Part shown: piece after piece, positions 10,581-19,637 of the stretch
How positions within the stretch are numbered: position 1 is the first letter of the stretch
How the letters are laid out: the number at the start of each line of letters is the position of its first letter
The notes under the pieces: model-generated
Seen by the model: the letters and a program-made list of their open reading frames with translations, nothing else
Told to the model about the DNA's origin: nothing
The model's database searches: none
DNA from: Mesoflavibacter sp.
Lineage (GTDB): Bacteria > Pseudomonadota > Alphaproteobacteria > UBA8366 > Aestuariispiraceae
DNA length: 64,000 nucleotides
Assembly: GCA_017792345.1 (NCBI GenBank)
Contig: CP051228.1
Coordinates: 248,001 to 312,000 of the forward strand
Reading direction: 5' to 3'
Translations under genes and position numbers: made by a program

Positions 10581-10661
10581 AAATTTGCCCTTATACAATC
10601 GGCCCATATGGAATTGCCGCCGACAGGCGAAGCTCTTAGGCTCGAACTCAAAGGGGGAGGA

Positions 10662-11042
10662 ATGGAACAGATTCCCGAGACATTGTGGATCGAGCATGAC
10701 GTGTACCGGCTATACACGGCCCCTTTGGCCCCCTGGCTGCGCACCCGACCGGAACTTGCCTTCGAGGCACGCAGCGACGCCTGTTCGCGGGGCTATATCG
10801 GTCGGTGGCAAATCGACGGAGGACAACTCTGGCTGATCGATCTGCACGGCTGGATCGACGGCCGCCTTTGGCGCGTGGCGGACCTTTTCGACGGGCAGGC
10901 GGAAATACCGGCGGAATGGTTCTCAGGACAGTTGGTGTTCGAACCGTCGATCGATTCCCTGAAAGAGGGGGCCGTGGCGCAGATGCAGCGCGTCGCCATT
11001 GAAAATGGACGGCTGAGCGTCGCCCGTCCCGGACCTGTCTGA
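10662..11042 (+). CDS. Hypothetical protein, 126 residues
   Basis: I do not recognise a named family. The protein is soluble, with no signal or membrane segment, and rich in aromatic residues. It includes RGYIGRWQIDGGQLWLIDL and EIPAEWFSGQL, a pattern seen in short conserved proteobacterial proteins of unknown function in which a β-rich body ends with a WFSG motif. The ATG at 10662 is preceded by GGGGGAGGA, an excellent ribosome-binding site; the open frame extends upstream to 10512 but through the palindromic control region. Two copies of GGGCCCATCGACC (11045-11057, 11061-11073) follow the stop. Confidence 0.6.
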   Translation: MEQIPETLWIEHDVYRLYTAPLAPWLRTRPELAFEARSDACSRGYIGRWQIDGGQLWLIDLHGWIDGRLWRVADLFDGQAEIPAEWFSGQLVFEPSIDSLKEGAVAQMQRVAIENGRLSVARPGPV

Positions 11043-11084
11043 CTGGGCCCATCGACCCCCGGGCCCATCGACCTCCAGGCGCAG

Positions 11085-11636
11085 CTATCTCCGGCCGGTC
11101 AGGTGATAGATCGTGGAGCGATCCATGGCCTTGAACAACCGCTTACGGCCATCCTTATCGGGCTGCGGCAACAACAGGCGCACATAGCCCCAATCGTCGC
11201 CGTCCAAGGTCACATATTGCCGTTCCGCCAGACTGGGCGTTCCGGCATCGATGCAGTTATTCATCGCCGCGATGACCTGGTCAGCGTCCTTGCGCAGGAA
11301 GAAATCGCTGACCGATTTGCCGCGCAGTTCGCCGCCATGCAGTTCGCAACAGAACGTGCCGGCCAGCCGGATCGTCGCGTCGCTGCGGTCCGGCGTCATT
11401 TCGATCACCATGACCGTCGGCAGCAGGGTTGCCGGGATATCGCCGATGTCGATTTCAGAACTCACGCCTCGACGGTTCCGATCCTTCCAGACCCGGTGGA
11501 TGGCGAACAGATCCGGATAGCGGGTCAGTTCGGATAGAGTATACTCGAAATGGCTTTCAGAAACGACCGGCTGCGTCGGCATGGAATCCGGTCGCACCCT
11601 GTTTCTATAATGATCTAAAACACTTACCTTCTTCAT
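11085..11636 (-). CDS. PAS domain-containing protein (PAS_5-like)
   Basis: A 183-residue cytoplasmic protein with a single PAS-type fold. Features: a LxRYPDLFAIHRVWKDR lead helix, the DIPATLLPTVMVIEM strand region, IRLAGTFCCELHGGELRGKSV around the expected ligand pocket, then YVRLLLPQ and a C-terminal strand. This matches small PAS_5-type proteins common in alphaproteobacteria, which lack any output domain and whose role is unknown. A paralogue of similar layout lies at 29266-29760. No strong ribosome-binding site precedes the ATG at 11636. Its 5' end faces the terminator of the downstream peroxiredoxin gene. Confidence 0.7.
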   Translation of the reverse strand: MKKVSVLDHYRNRVRPDSMPTQPVVSESHFEYTLSELTRYPDLFAIHRVWKDRNRRGVSSEIDIGDIPATLLPTVMVIEMTPDRSDATIRLAGTFCCELHGGELRGKSVSDFFLRKDADQVIAAMNNCIDAGTPSLAERQYVTLDGDDWGYVRLLLPQPDKDGRKRLFKAMDRSTIYHLTGRR

Positions 11637-11690
11637 GGTGGGCCGAGACTACAAATTTGGGTTGGGCCGCGCAACCGCACGGCAAATGAA

Positions 11691-11718
11691 AATGGGCGCC
11701 GGCCAAGCGGCGCCCATT
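11691..11718 (-). terminator. Terminator of the peroxiredoxin gene
   Basis: AATGGGCGCC (11691-11700) and GGCGCCCATT (11709-11718) form a perfect 10-bp stem with an 8-base loop. On the minus strand TTCATTT follows, a weak T tract. It lies 25 bases past the peroxiredoxin stop codon. Confidence 0.65.
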
Positions 11719-11742
11719 CCAATCGATGCGCGACGTTTCGCG

Positions 11743-12273
11743 TTAGGCCGCAACAGCCTTGGCTTCTTTCAGATAGCCCAGGACCGTGTCGACATCGCTG
11801 ACTTCAAACGGGTCGCCCGGCTTTTCCGGCTCGACGAACATCTTTTCGATTTCGCCATCGTTCACGACCATGGCGTAACGCCACGAGCGCGGACCGAAAC
11901 CGAGATCCTTCTTGTCGGCCAGCAGGCCCATCTTGTCGGTGAATTCGCCATTGCCGTCCGGAATCACCTTCAGCTCATCCGTCACGCCCTGGTCTTTGGC
12001 CCAGGCGTTCATCACAAAGCTGTCGTTGACCGACAGGCAGTAGATGTCGTCGACACCCTGGGACTTCACTTCCTGGGACTTGATCATGAAGCCCGGCAGA
12101 TGCGTCGACGAGCAGGTCGGCGTGAAAGCGCCCGGCAGGGCGAAGACGACGACGCGCTTGCCACCGAAAATATCGTCGGTGGAGACGTCTTTCCAGTCGC
12201 CGTCGGCGCGGGTCCGGAAGGTAACGCTCGGCACTTTCTGGCCGGGCTGCTTGGCATTCGGAAACTGGGACAT
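11743..12273 (-). CDS. Peroxiredoxin, Prx5-like
   Basis: A 176-residue thiol peroxidase that reduces hydrogen or organic peroxides in the cytoplasm. The peroxidatic Cys lies in [15 protein letters not shown] (about residue 54), the hallmark of the Prx5/AhpE-like redoxin group. The conserved Arg is in FGPRSWRYA. There is no glutaredoxin fusion. The ATG at 12273 has GGAGAG upstream. Monocistronic: terminator at 11691-11718, 220 bases of intergenic DNA upstream. That upstream region is AT-rich near 12450-12490, and I see no clear OxyR site in it. Confidence 0.92.
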   Translation of the reverse strand: MSQFPNAKQPGQKVPSVTFRTRADGDWKDVSTDDIFGGKRVVVFALPGAFTPTCSSTHLPGFMIKSQEVKSQGVDDIYCLSVNDSFVMNAWAKDQGVTDELKVIPDGNGEFTDKMGLLADKKDLGFGPRSWRYAMVVNDGEIEKMFVEPEKPGDPFEVSDVDTVLGYLKEAKAVAA

Positions 12274-12493
12274 GGTCTCTCCTCCAATTCCTCGGGTTGT
12301 CCGGCGGGCCGCAGGGCGGTCCAGAACCGAAATAGGGATTGCCAGTCGGTCGCGCCCTTTAGAACGCGTCTAACTTGCTTCACTCCGAAGATAATGCCTT
12401 TTAGACGCATTTCAACATGAAAATGCTGCATCGCAAGATCGCGTCGATCTCTCGATAAATCGTTATATTCTAATTATTTAATTATTCGATCCG

Positions 12494-13645
12494 TCAGGAT
12501 CGGCATCGATCTATTAGCTTACGCAGCATAATCTCGCACTGCGCAATCTGATCGATCTCCACATACTCGTTCGGCTGATGGGCCTGGTCGATCGACCCCG
12601 GGCCGCACACCACGGCCGCCATGCCGGCGGATTGGAACTGCCCGGCTTCCGTACCATAGGGCACATAGGACACGTCGTTGTCCCCGGTCAGTTGCCGCAC
12701 CAGGGTTTCCGCTTCGCTGTCCAGATCTTCCCGCAGCCCCGGCACGACATTTTCGGTCGTCACGTCGATGCGGGTATTCGGGTCCACCGCGTGCATTTCG
12801 GGCAGGATTTCCGTTTCGATCCAGGCCTCGTATTCACGCTGGATATCCTCCGGGAAATCGTCCGGCAGATTGCGGACATCGCAGACGAACTCGCAGCGCC
12901 GGGAGATGATATTGGCCGCCGTGCCCCCCTGTACCGTGCCGACATGGATGGTCGTATAGGGCGGCACGAACTTGCAGTCGGGATCGGCGGCGGCGGCCCG
13001 GGCCTTCGCCATTTCATCCAGTTTCGCGATCAACCGCGCACCGGTCATGACGGCCGACACGCCGCGGTGGGTCTGGCTCGAATGCGCCTCTTTCCCGGTG
13101 ACGATTGTGCGGAAGAACCACATGCCCTTATGCGCCGATACGACCTTCATATCGGTCGGTTCGCCGATGATGACGACGGACGGGCGCGGCAGGCTGCGCC
13201 CGATCTCGGCGATCATGGACGGCGCGCCGAGACAACCTACCTCTTCGTCATAGGAAAAGGCGAAATGGATCGGCCGGGTCAGGGGGCGGGCCAGCATCTC
13301 CGGCAGCAGGGCCAGCGCCGTCGCCGGGAAAGCCTTCATATCGCAGGTGCCGCGTCCGTACAGACGGTCGTCCTTGCGCGTCAGGGTGAACGGGTCGGTG
13401 TCCCAAGGCTGCCCGTCGACCGGCACGACATCGGTATGACCGGACAGGCAGACACCGCCTTCCCGCACCGGTCCGACCGTCGCCCAAAGATTGGCCTTTG
13501 TTCCGTCCTCGTTCGGAACCAGGGTCGACGCGATGCCGTGGCCATCCAGATAGGTCCGCACCCAATCGATCAGGGCCATGTTGGATTTGGCACTGGTCGT
13601 ATCGAATCCGACCAGCGTTTCCAGCAACTCCACCGGTGTCGGCAT
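12494..13645 (-). CDS. argE: Acetylornithine deacetylase
   Basis: An M20-family zinc deacylase of 383 residues that removes acetate from N2-acetyl-L-ornithine in arginine synthesis. Metal-binding segments are SGHTDVVPVDG (about residue 68), GRGTCDMKAF, DEEVGCLGAP and the C-terminal His in DQAHQPNEYVEI. The central dimerisation domain holds GVSAVMTGARLI. A different M20 amidase specificity cannot be excluded, but the overall pattern is ArgE. The stop codon lies in the loop of a small hairpin (12487-12502) followed by AT-rich DNA. Confidence 0.9.
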   Translation of the reverse strand: MPTPVELLETLVGFDTTSAKSNMALIDWVRTYLDGHGIASTLVPNEDGTKANLWATVGPVREGGVCLSGHTDVVPVDGQPWDTDPFTLTRKDDRLYGRGTCDMKAFPATALALLPEMLARPLTRPIHFAFSYDEEVGCLGAPSMIAEIGRSLPRPSVVIIGEPTDMKVVSAHKGMWFFRTIVTGKEAHSSQTHRGVSAVMTGARLIAKLDEMAKARAAAADPDCKFVPPYTTIHVGTVQGGTAANIISRRCEFVCDVRNLPDDFPEDIQREYEAWIETEILPEMHAVDPNTRIDVTTENVVPGLREDLDSEAETLVRQLTGDNDVSYVPYGTEAGQFQSAGMAAVVCGPGSIDQAHQPNEYVEIDQIAQCEIMLRKLIDRCRS

Positions 13646-13682
13646 ACCCTGACTTCCCTTGATTAATGCAGCATTCCTGCGG

Positions 13683-15131
13683 TCAGCCGCGCCAGAAACT
13701 GGGCGCTAGCAGGATCAGCACCGTAAATATCTCCAGCCGTCCCAGCAACATGCCCAGCGACAGCAGCCATTTCGCCTGATCCGGCAGCGACGCAAAGGTG
13801 CCGGCGGGGCCGATGACCTCACCCAGGCCGGGCCCGACATTGGCAATGGCCGTCGCCGCGCCGCTGGTCGCGGTCACGAAATCCAGACCCATCAGCCCCA
13901 GGCCGCAGGCCAGAAGGGCGAAGATCATCATGAACAGGAAGAAGAAGCTCATCACCGATTCTTCGACGGATTCCGGGATCGGCTTGCGATTGTAATAGGC
14001 GATGAACACACCATGCGGACGCAGCAAGCGGCGCATCTGAACCTTGGCGGTCGCATAGAGAACCTGAAAGCGAAAGATCTTGATCCCGCAGGTCGTCGAC
14101 CCGGCGCAGCCGCCGATGAACATCAACAGGAAAAACAGCGGCAGAGCGAACGCGCCCCAGGAACCGAAATCCTGCGTCGCGTAGCCGGTTCCGGTCATCA
14201 CGGAGGTCACGTTGAAACTGGTGAACCGGATCGCGTCGGCAATGGTCCAGTTCTTTTCGATGACCAGATAGACGATCATGATCGCCGTCGCGGTCAAAAG
14301 GAACCCGAAGAACCAGCGGACCTGACTGTCCCGGAACAACGCCCCGGGTGAGCCGCGCAGAGCCTGCAGATACAGCAGAAACGGCAGGGATCCCAGAATC
14401 ATGAATACCGTCGCGATCCATTCGATTCGGGCGCTGCCGAACAGACCGACGGAACTGTCATAGGTCGAGAAGCCACCGGTCGCGACGGTCGTCATGGCGT
14501 GGTTTATCGCATCGAAACCACTCATCCCCGCCCACCAATAGAGTGCGGCGCACAGCAGCGTCAGCAGCAGATAGATGATCGCGATCCAGGCGCCGATCTG
14601 GGCCGCGCGCGGCAGCGCCTTTTCCACCCTTTCGGCGAACTCCATCCGGAACAGCTGCATCCCACCGACCTGCAGCATCGGCAGAACCGATACCGCCATG
14701 ACAATGATCCCGACCCCGCCCAGCCATTGCAGCAGCGACCGCCACAGCAGGATGCCCGGCGGCGCGTAATCCAGCCCGACAATGACCGTGGAACCGGTGG
14801 TCGTGATCCCGCTCATCGCCTCGAAAAAAGCGTCGGTGTAGGACAGGTTCAAATCCGAGAAGGCCAGCGGCAAAGCCGCGAAAGCCGGCAGAAAACACCA
14901 GGAGGTGGTTGTCATCACAAAGGCCTGGCGGACGGTCAGCGCATCCGCCTTGGCCCAATTGGACAGCGCCAGCATCGCGCCGACAAACAGGGTCAACGCC
15001 GCCGCGGCCGCGAAAACCTTCCAATCCGGGTTTCCGACTGCCAGATCGACCGCAGCCGGCAGAACCATAGCGGCGGCCAGCGTGACCAGCAGAATGCCGT
15101 TCACCAACAAGACTGGACGGAAATCGAGCAA
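13683..15131 (-). CDS. trkH: Trk-type potassium uptake membrane subunit
   Basis: A 482-residue inner-membrane protein of the TrkH/KtrB superfamily with about ten transmembrane segments and four pore-loop repeats. Filter-like sequences are seen in MSGITTTGSTV (about residue 105), MTTVATGGFSTYD, SVMTGTGYATQDF and IANVGPGLGEV. It needs a cytoplasmic TrkA partner, absent from this window. I place the start at TTG 15131, just behind GGAGGGGG with 5 bases spacing, giving MLDFRPVLLVNG. The longer frame to 15227 adds 32 residues that look non-family. It ends 37 bases past the argE start side and is divergent from the PAS-GGDEF-EAL gene. Confidence 0.9.
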   Translation of the reverse strand: MLDFRPVLLVNGILLVTLAAAMVLPAAVDLAVGNPDWKVFAAAAALTLFVGAMLALSNWAKADALTVRQAFVMTTTSWCFLPAFAALPLAFSDLNLSYTDAFFEAMSGITTTGSTVIVGLDYAPPGILLWRSLLQWLGGVGIIVMAVSVLPMLQVGGMQLFRMEFAERVEKALPRAAQIGAWIAIIYLLLTLLCAALYWWAGMSGFDAINHAMTTVATGGFSTYDSSVGLFGSARIEWIATVFMILGSLPFLLYLQALRGSPGALFRDSQVRWFFGFLLTATAIMIVYLVIEKNWTIADAIRFTSFNVTSVMTGTGYATQDFGSWGAFALPLFFLLMFIGGCAGSTTCGIKIFRFQVLYATAKVQMRRLLRPHGVFIAYYNRKPIPESVEESVMSFFFLFMMIFALLACGLGLMGLDFVTATSGAATAIANVGPGLGEVIGPAGTFASLPDQAKWLLSLGMLLGRLEIFTVLILLAPSFWRG

Positions 15132-15352
15132 ATCCCCCTCCGGGACGGATAACCAAAGTGACCCAACAAACCCCCAACTCCGGCGGCGGAGAATAGCGGC
15201 TATGACCGCCACGTGCCAGCGGCGCAATGATGGCCGCCGAAAGATTTGAAAGACAATGCTGGGTTTCCCGCGTCGGTTTCTTTACTATTCTTTAATCGGG
15301 TAGATATAGGGTATTGGAATATACCAGGGTCGAAGGAAGGTCGCAGGTCAAC

Positions 15353-17137
15353 ATGCCCGAAAACAGCCGCGCCAAGGACGATGAAGCGGTTCAATCCGGC
15401 GAGCATGTGCAACGCCTTGAAGCGATCTATTTGAATACCCACGATTCCATCATCACCTACGACAGCACATCCACCATCGTATCCATCAATCGGATCACCT
15501 TGGAAATGTTCGGCTATGACAATGAGGCCGAACTGATCGGAATGCCGTTCGAGACCTTGGTGAACGACACGGTAGCGACCCGGCATCAACGCAATCTCGG
15601 CGAACAGATCGCCGGCACCCGCGACAATGTTCTGGGTAAACTACGCCGGATTCGAGCGAAGAAGCGGGACGGAACGGTTTTCCCCGTCGATATTCACATC
15701 GCGGATTACGACTTCGGCGGCGAGCGGTATTTCGTCGGCTGCGTCCGGGACATGTCCCAGGCCCAGGAGCATGAGGACCGCGTCCACAAATCCCTGTTCT
15801 ATGACCAGCTGACCGGCCTGCCCAACCGGGAAACCCTGGACCGCAGCCTGGCCTCCGTCTTGGACCCAGCCGTTCGCTCGACCGCGCGGTTCCTGATGAT
15901 GGAAATCGGCATCGATCAGATGCGTGCGATCAACACCACCTTCGGCATGGATGACGGCAATTCGGTCATCCGTCTGGTCGGGCAACGCCTGGAGCAGGCC
16001 CTTCTGCCTTGCGAGTTCTTCGGCCGGGGCAATGGCGACCGCTTCACCGCCCTGTTCGAAATTCCACACAGCAAGACGGCGGATACGGTCGCGCTTGAGA
16101 CCTTTCAAAAGATGCAGCGCGCGCTGTCCGCGCCGTTCGAGTTTGGCGGCGCCCGCGTGTCCATCAGCGTCACCGCCGGGGGATTGGAAATCCCGCTGCT
16201 GGCGACCGATCCGGGTCTGGCCATCCGTTACGCCGACATGGCCTATTACGAGGCGAAGAGCCTGCACCGCGGTGACGTCTATCTGCTGACGCCGGACGAT
16301 GTCGCGCGGGTGATGCAGACTTCGGCCCTGGTGCATCAGATCCGCGAAGCCCTGCAGATGCAGGAATTCTTCCCGGTGTTTCAGCCGAAGATCGATCTGG
16401 AAACGGGCCGCTGTTCCGCCGCCGAATGCCTGATCCGCTGGCGCACGCAGGAAGGCAACATGATCTCGCCGGCGCTGTTCATTCCGGTCGCGGAAAGCGC
16501 CGACCTGATTGAAGGGATCGGCCGATTCATTTTCCTGGAATCCTGCGCCGCCGTCCAGGAATGGAAGGCCGATCCGCTGTTGAGCCAGGTCAAGCTGGCG
16601 GTCAACATCTCGCCGAAACAGTTGGAGCGCGACAATTTCGTCGACTTTGTCCGCCGTTCCCTGGACACATTCGATATCCCCGCCTCGTCTCTGGAATTCG
16701 AGATCACCGAGACGACCCTGGCAAACAACCCCAAGGTCACCTTCGCCGCGGTGGAGGAGTTAAGCCGGATGGGGATCTGCATCGCGATCGACGATTTCGG
16801 GACCGGGCAATCGTCGCTGGGCATGTTGCGCGACGTTTGCGCCTCGCGCGCGAAGGTCGACCGCGCCTTCCTGGCCGGTGTGCCGGAGGACGAGAAGTCC
16901 AACCGCATGCTGCGCAATATCGTCAACCTGATGCGCGACATGAACCTGGCGGTTACGGTCGAAGGCATCGAAACAAAGGAAGTTGCGGAATATGTCCGAA
17001 CCCTACGATGCTCGGAGGGTCAGGGCTTCTATTTCGCGAAGCCCATGGAAAAGGTCGATTTCGAAGATTTCGTACGCGACACCAATGCCGCGGCCGCGCC
17101 CGGCGCGGTCTTGCGCCGTCAATCCGTGATGACCTGA
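15353..17137 (+). CDS. PAS-GGDEF-EAL protein with degenerate GGDEF
   Basis: A 594-residue cyclic-di-GMP turnover protein without membrane segments. Domains: PAS (about 20-135), GGDEF (about 145-305), EAL (about 325-575). The GGDEF signature is replaced by GRGNGDRF, so cyclase activity is unlikely. The EAL signature reads AECLIRW, with the catalytic Glu kept. The other EAL residues are present: NISPKQL, EITETTL, IDDFGTGQSS, KVDRAFL, VEGIET and GQGFYFAKPM. It is therefore probably a phosphodiesterase gated by the PAS sensor and perhaps by GTP binding to the dead GGDEF. ATG 15353 is preferred; AAGGAAGG lies slightly far upstream. Confidence 0.9.
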   Translation: MPENSRAKDDEAVQSGEHVQRLEAIYLNTHDSIITYDSTSTIVSINRITLEMFGYDNEAELIGMPFETLVNDTVATRHQRNLGEQIAGTRDNVLGKLRRIRAKKRDGTVFPVDIHIADYDFGGERYFVGCVRDMSQAQEHEDRVHKSLFYDQLTGLPNRETLDRSLASVLDPAVRSTARFLMMEIGIDQMRAINTTFGMDDGNSVIRLVGQRLEQALLPCEFFGRGNGDRFTALFEIPHSKTADTVALETFQKMQRALSAPFEFGGARVSISVTAGGLEIPLLATDPGLAIRYADMAYYEAKSLHRGDVYLLTPDDVARVMQTSALVHQIREALQMQEFFPVFQPKIDLETGRCSAAECLIRWRTQEGNMISPALFIPVAESADLIEGIGRFIFLESCAAVQEWKADPLLSQVKLAVNISPKQLERDNFVDFVRRSLDTFDIPASSLEFEITETTLANNPKVTFAAVEELSRMGICIAIDDFGTGQSSLGMLRDVCASRAKVDRAFLAGVPEDEKSNRMLRNIVNLMRDMNLAVTVEGIETKEVAEYVRTLRCSEGQGFYFAKPMEKVDFEDFVRDTNAAAAPGAVLRRQSVMT

Positions 17138-17154
17138 ACCGCCCTTTGCGGTTC
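17136..17154 (+). terminator. Weak hairpin after the EAL gene
   Basis: GAACCGC (17136-17142) and GCGGTTC (17148-17154) form a 7-bp stem starting at the stop codon. No T tract follows, so it may be only an RNA 3'-end structure. Confidence 0.3.
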
Positions 17155-17177
17155 GCCCCGGATAGGGACGGGCGGCG

Positions 17178-17819
17178 TCAGCCGACGGCCGCCGCGTTCA
17201 TCCCCGTCAATGCCATGAATTCCGACCGCAGGCCGCGATCATCCTTGAAGGCGCCCAACATGCGGCTGGTGACCATGTCGACACCGTGCTTCTTAACACC
17301 CCGGGTCGTCATGCACTGGTGCTGCGCGCTGACCACGACAGCGACCCCGCGCGGGTCCAGGACATCCTGAATCGCGTCGGCGATCTGTGCTGTCATCTTT
17401 TCCTGAATCTGCAGGCGCTTGGCGAAAATCTCCACGACCCGCGCCAGTTTGGAAATGCCCACCACCCGATTATTGGGCAGATAGGCGACATGCGCGGTTC
17501 CGATGATCGGCACCATATGGTGCTCGCAATGGCTTTCGAAGGAGATGCCGCGCAGCAGCACCATCTCGTCATAGCCTTCGGTTTCCGAGAAAGTCCGGGC
17601 CAGTAGTTCCGTCGGATCTTCGCCATAGCCGGCGAAGAACTCCTCATAAGCCTTCGCGACCCGCTTCGGCGTATCCAGAAGGCCTTCCCGGTCCGGATCG
17701 TCCCCCGCCCAGCGCAGCAGCGTGCGGACGGCCGCCTCCGCTTCTTCGCGGCTGGGGCGGACAACGCTGTCTGCCAGGTCCTTGCTGCGCTCGCCGGATG
17801 CGGGCTGAATGGCGTTCAT
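17178..17819 (-). CDS. folE: GTP cyclohydrolase I
   Basis: Converts GTP to 7,8-dihydroneopterin triphosphate, the first step of folate (and often queuosine) synthesis. The 213-residue protein has the zinc ligands in [10 protein letters not shown] (about residue 107) and in [11 protein letters not shown] near the C-terminus, and the core [20 protein letters not shown]. The C-terminal [13 protein letters not shown] matches decameric type IA enzymes. The start is ATG 17819, with GAAGGAAGAG upstream; the open frame extends to 17885 but without family similarity. It is convergent with the EAL gene. Confidence 0.95.
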   Translation of the reverse strand: MNAIQPASGERSKDLADSVVRPSREEAEAAVRTLLRWAGDDPDREGLLDTPKRVAKAYEEFFAGYGEDPTELLARTFSETEGYDEMVLLRGISFESHCEHHMVPIIGTAHVAYLPNNRVVGISKLARVVEIFAKRLQIQEKMTAQIADAIQDVLDPRGVAVVVSAQHQCMTTRGVKKHGVDMVTSRMLGAFKDDRGLRSEFMALTGMNAAAVG

Positions 17820-17923
17820 AGGCTCTTCCTTCGTCTGTCGGCGTCCGCGGAAGACCCGCACCCGCACGCTTTTCTCGATCGACACGCCGGGGACGCGCCG
17901 GTTGTGCTACCAATTACGTCGCG

Positions 17924-18319
17924 TCAATTCAATTGGATTGTCTGATGCGGACTATCAAGGGAGAAGGCGGGAATTTCGACTTCGAAGCGGCCGCCATTGC
18001 GATCGTCCATCTCGTATCGCCCGGACATAATGCCGGACGGCGTCTTCAGCGGCGCGCCGCTGGTATACTCAAATCGGCGCCCGGGCGCGATCAGCGGCTG
18101 TTCGCCCACCACGCCGGGGCCGCGCACTTCTTCCCGCCGACCGTTGGCATCGGTGATACACCAATAGCGGTTGATGAGTTGCACCGGCCGCACGCCGAGA
18201 TTTTCGATCTCCACGCTGTAGGCCCAGACATAGTGAGAATGCTGGGGCGACGACTGGTCCGCCAGGAACTTTGGTTCCACGGCAACCCGAATGTCATGCG
18301 TAACCGCTTCGTACTTCAT
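17924..18319 (-). CDS. apaG: ApaG domain protein
   Basis: A 131-residue protein that is essentially one ApaG (DUF525) domain, a fibronectin III-like β-sandwich. Signatures are VWAYSVEIENLG, WCITDANGRREEVRGPGVVGEQP and YTSGAPLKTPSGIMSG. In enterobacteria it sits next to apaH and ksgA; here it follows an OmpA-like gene and precedes folE. The biochemical role is unsettled. ATG 18319 fits the family N-terminus (MKYEAVTHDIRV), although the ribosome-binding site is poor. The frame is open upstream to 18421, into the terminator of the next gene. Confidence 0.93.
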   Translation of the reverse strand: MKYEAVTHDIRVAVEPKFLADQSSPQHSHYVWAYSVEIENLGVRPVQLINRYWCITDANGRREEVRGPGVVGEQPLIAPGRRFEYTSGAPLKTPSGIMSGRYEMDDRNGGRFEVEIPAFSLDSPHQTIQLN

Positions 18320-18417
18320 GATCGGGCCTGGTCGATCCATCCATCCTCGGAAGTCCGTCCATAATAATGGATCATTCCCATATCTTGTCCAGTTGCCACC
18401 ATCGGAAAGCAAGTGTG

Positions 18418-18456
18418 CCAAAAAGAAAACGGGCCGGAAGGTTGCCCTTCCGGCCC
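18418..18456 (-). terminator. Intrinsic terminator of the OmpA-like gene
   Basis: GGGCCGGAAGG (18431-18441) and CCTTCCGGCCC (18446-18456) form a perfect 11-bp stem with a 4-base loop. On the minus strand GTTTTCTTTTT follows: a textbook intrinsic terminator 47 bases past the stop. Confidence 0.9.
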
Positions 18457-18502
18457 GATCTCTAACTTGCCCCGGAGCGGTTGCCCGCCCCGGCCGCGGT
18501 CA

Positions 18503-19366
18503 TCACTTGATGGTGATTTCCACGCGGCGGTTCTGCGGGTTCCTCACGCCGTCGCCGGTGGCTTCGAGCGGCTCGCTCTCACCCTTGGCGTCGACGGTGA
18601 AGACCGAAGCCGGCACACCCATTTCGATCAGCGCGAAACGCACATTGTTGGCGCGCTGCAGCGAAAGACGATCGTTGTAGTCGTTCGAACCCGACGTATC
18701 GGTGTGGCCGATCAGACTGATCTGTCCTTCCTTGAAGTCGCCGAACTTCGAATTCACGAGGTTCAGGACCTGGCTGGCGCCGTCGTTGACGTTCGCGTCA
18801 TCCCAATCGAAGAAGACGATGAAGTTCGCGGGCTCCATCACCGGTTCCGGCGCCGGGGGCGGCGGAGGCGGCGGTGCGGGCGGCTCCATCTTCTTTTCCA
18901 GCACTTCGATCGCCGCCACGAATTCCTTCATGCATTCGGCGATGTGCTCGGGCTGATGATTTTCTTCCTGCTGCTCGACCCAGCAGTCAAACTTGGCTTG
19001 CGCGACGGCAGCTTCGGTCGGGTGGTTTTCACGTCCACCGGCGTCCAAGGCCTTGATCAAGCGCGCGCGGGCGGCAGCCAAGAGGTCGACCCGATCAGCG
19101 GGCAGGCTCCAGTTCCCGAGCTCTTCGGGCATGACGACTTCGCCGGCAGCGGTCCGCAGGCCCTTACGGGCAAAGTGGTCCGCATCGATGTAGTCGTGCA
19201 TCTCGAACATCTCGAACTCAGAGAACTTCTGGTATTCCTTGGCCAGCGCTTTGGTGAACGCCGTGCCCTGCGGTTCGGTCTTCTGAAGCTCTTCGAGATT
19301 TCCGTAGACCGAGCAACCCGCGAGCAGAACGGCACCACCAACCAGGCCGATCAGACGCTTCAACAT
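18503..19366 (-). CDS. OmpA-family outer-membrane lipoprotein
   Basis: A 287-residue lipoprotein. The N-terminus MLKRLIGLVGGAVLLAGC has a lipobox LAGC, giving a lipidated Cys18. The middle is charged and α-helical, with a proline-rich spacer (about residues 165-182: runs of Pro and Ala) that could span the periplasm. The C-terminal ~105 residues are an OmpA-like peptidoglycan-binding domain, with GHTDTSGSNDYNDRLSLQRA and the closing NPQNRRVEITIK. It resembles Pal/YiaD anchors but is not next to tol genes. Start at ATG 19366, with AAAGGGGG upstream. Monocistronic with its own terminator. A small hairpin, ATGGGATACACCCAT, sits at 19501-19515 upstream. Confidence 0.9.
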   Translation of the reverse strand: MLKRLIGLVGGAVLLAGCSVYGNLEELQKTEPQGTAFTKALAKEYQKFSEFEMFEMHDYIDADHFARKGLRTAAGEVVMPEELGNWSLPADRVDLLAAARARLIKALDAGGRENHPTEAAVAQAKFDCWVEQQEENHQPEHIAECMKEFVAAIEVLEKKMEPPAPPPPPPPAPEPVMEPANFIVFFDWDDANVNDGASQVLNLVNSKFGDFKEGQISLIGHTDTSGSNDYNDRLSLQRANNVRFALIEMGVPASVFTVDAKGESEPLEATGDGVRNPQNRRVEITIK

Positions 19367-19637
19367 AATCGTAATTCCCCCTTTGCGGCTTCTTCCGTGG
19401 GGCCCGCCATCTCGCCAACCACCGGAACGATGGCGCAGGTCAGAAGGCAATTCCCCGAAAGTGGGATATGTTAGAGCCGCCCCGGCAAATCCGAAGCGGC
19501 ATGGGATACACCCATAATGCAATGACTATAGAGCTGTTCGGCGGGAATTCAAAGGGCCAGAACAGGGCTTTTTTTGTGGTTTTTATGGAGTTTCGTTTGC
19601 AATTTCACAGATGTTGCAATTTTGCCTAAAATTCGAA

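Noticed and set aside
11045-11073. Tandem 13-bp direct repeat (GGGCCCATCGACC)
   Set aside because: Only two copies after a stop codon; too short and isolated to support a repeat element.
12487-12502. Small hairpin around the argE stop codon as a terminator
   Set aside because: Stem is only 6 bp, the stop lies in the loop and no T tract follows.
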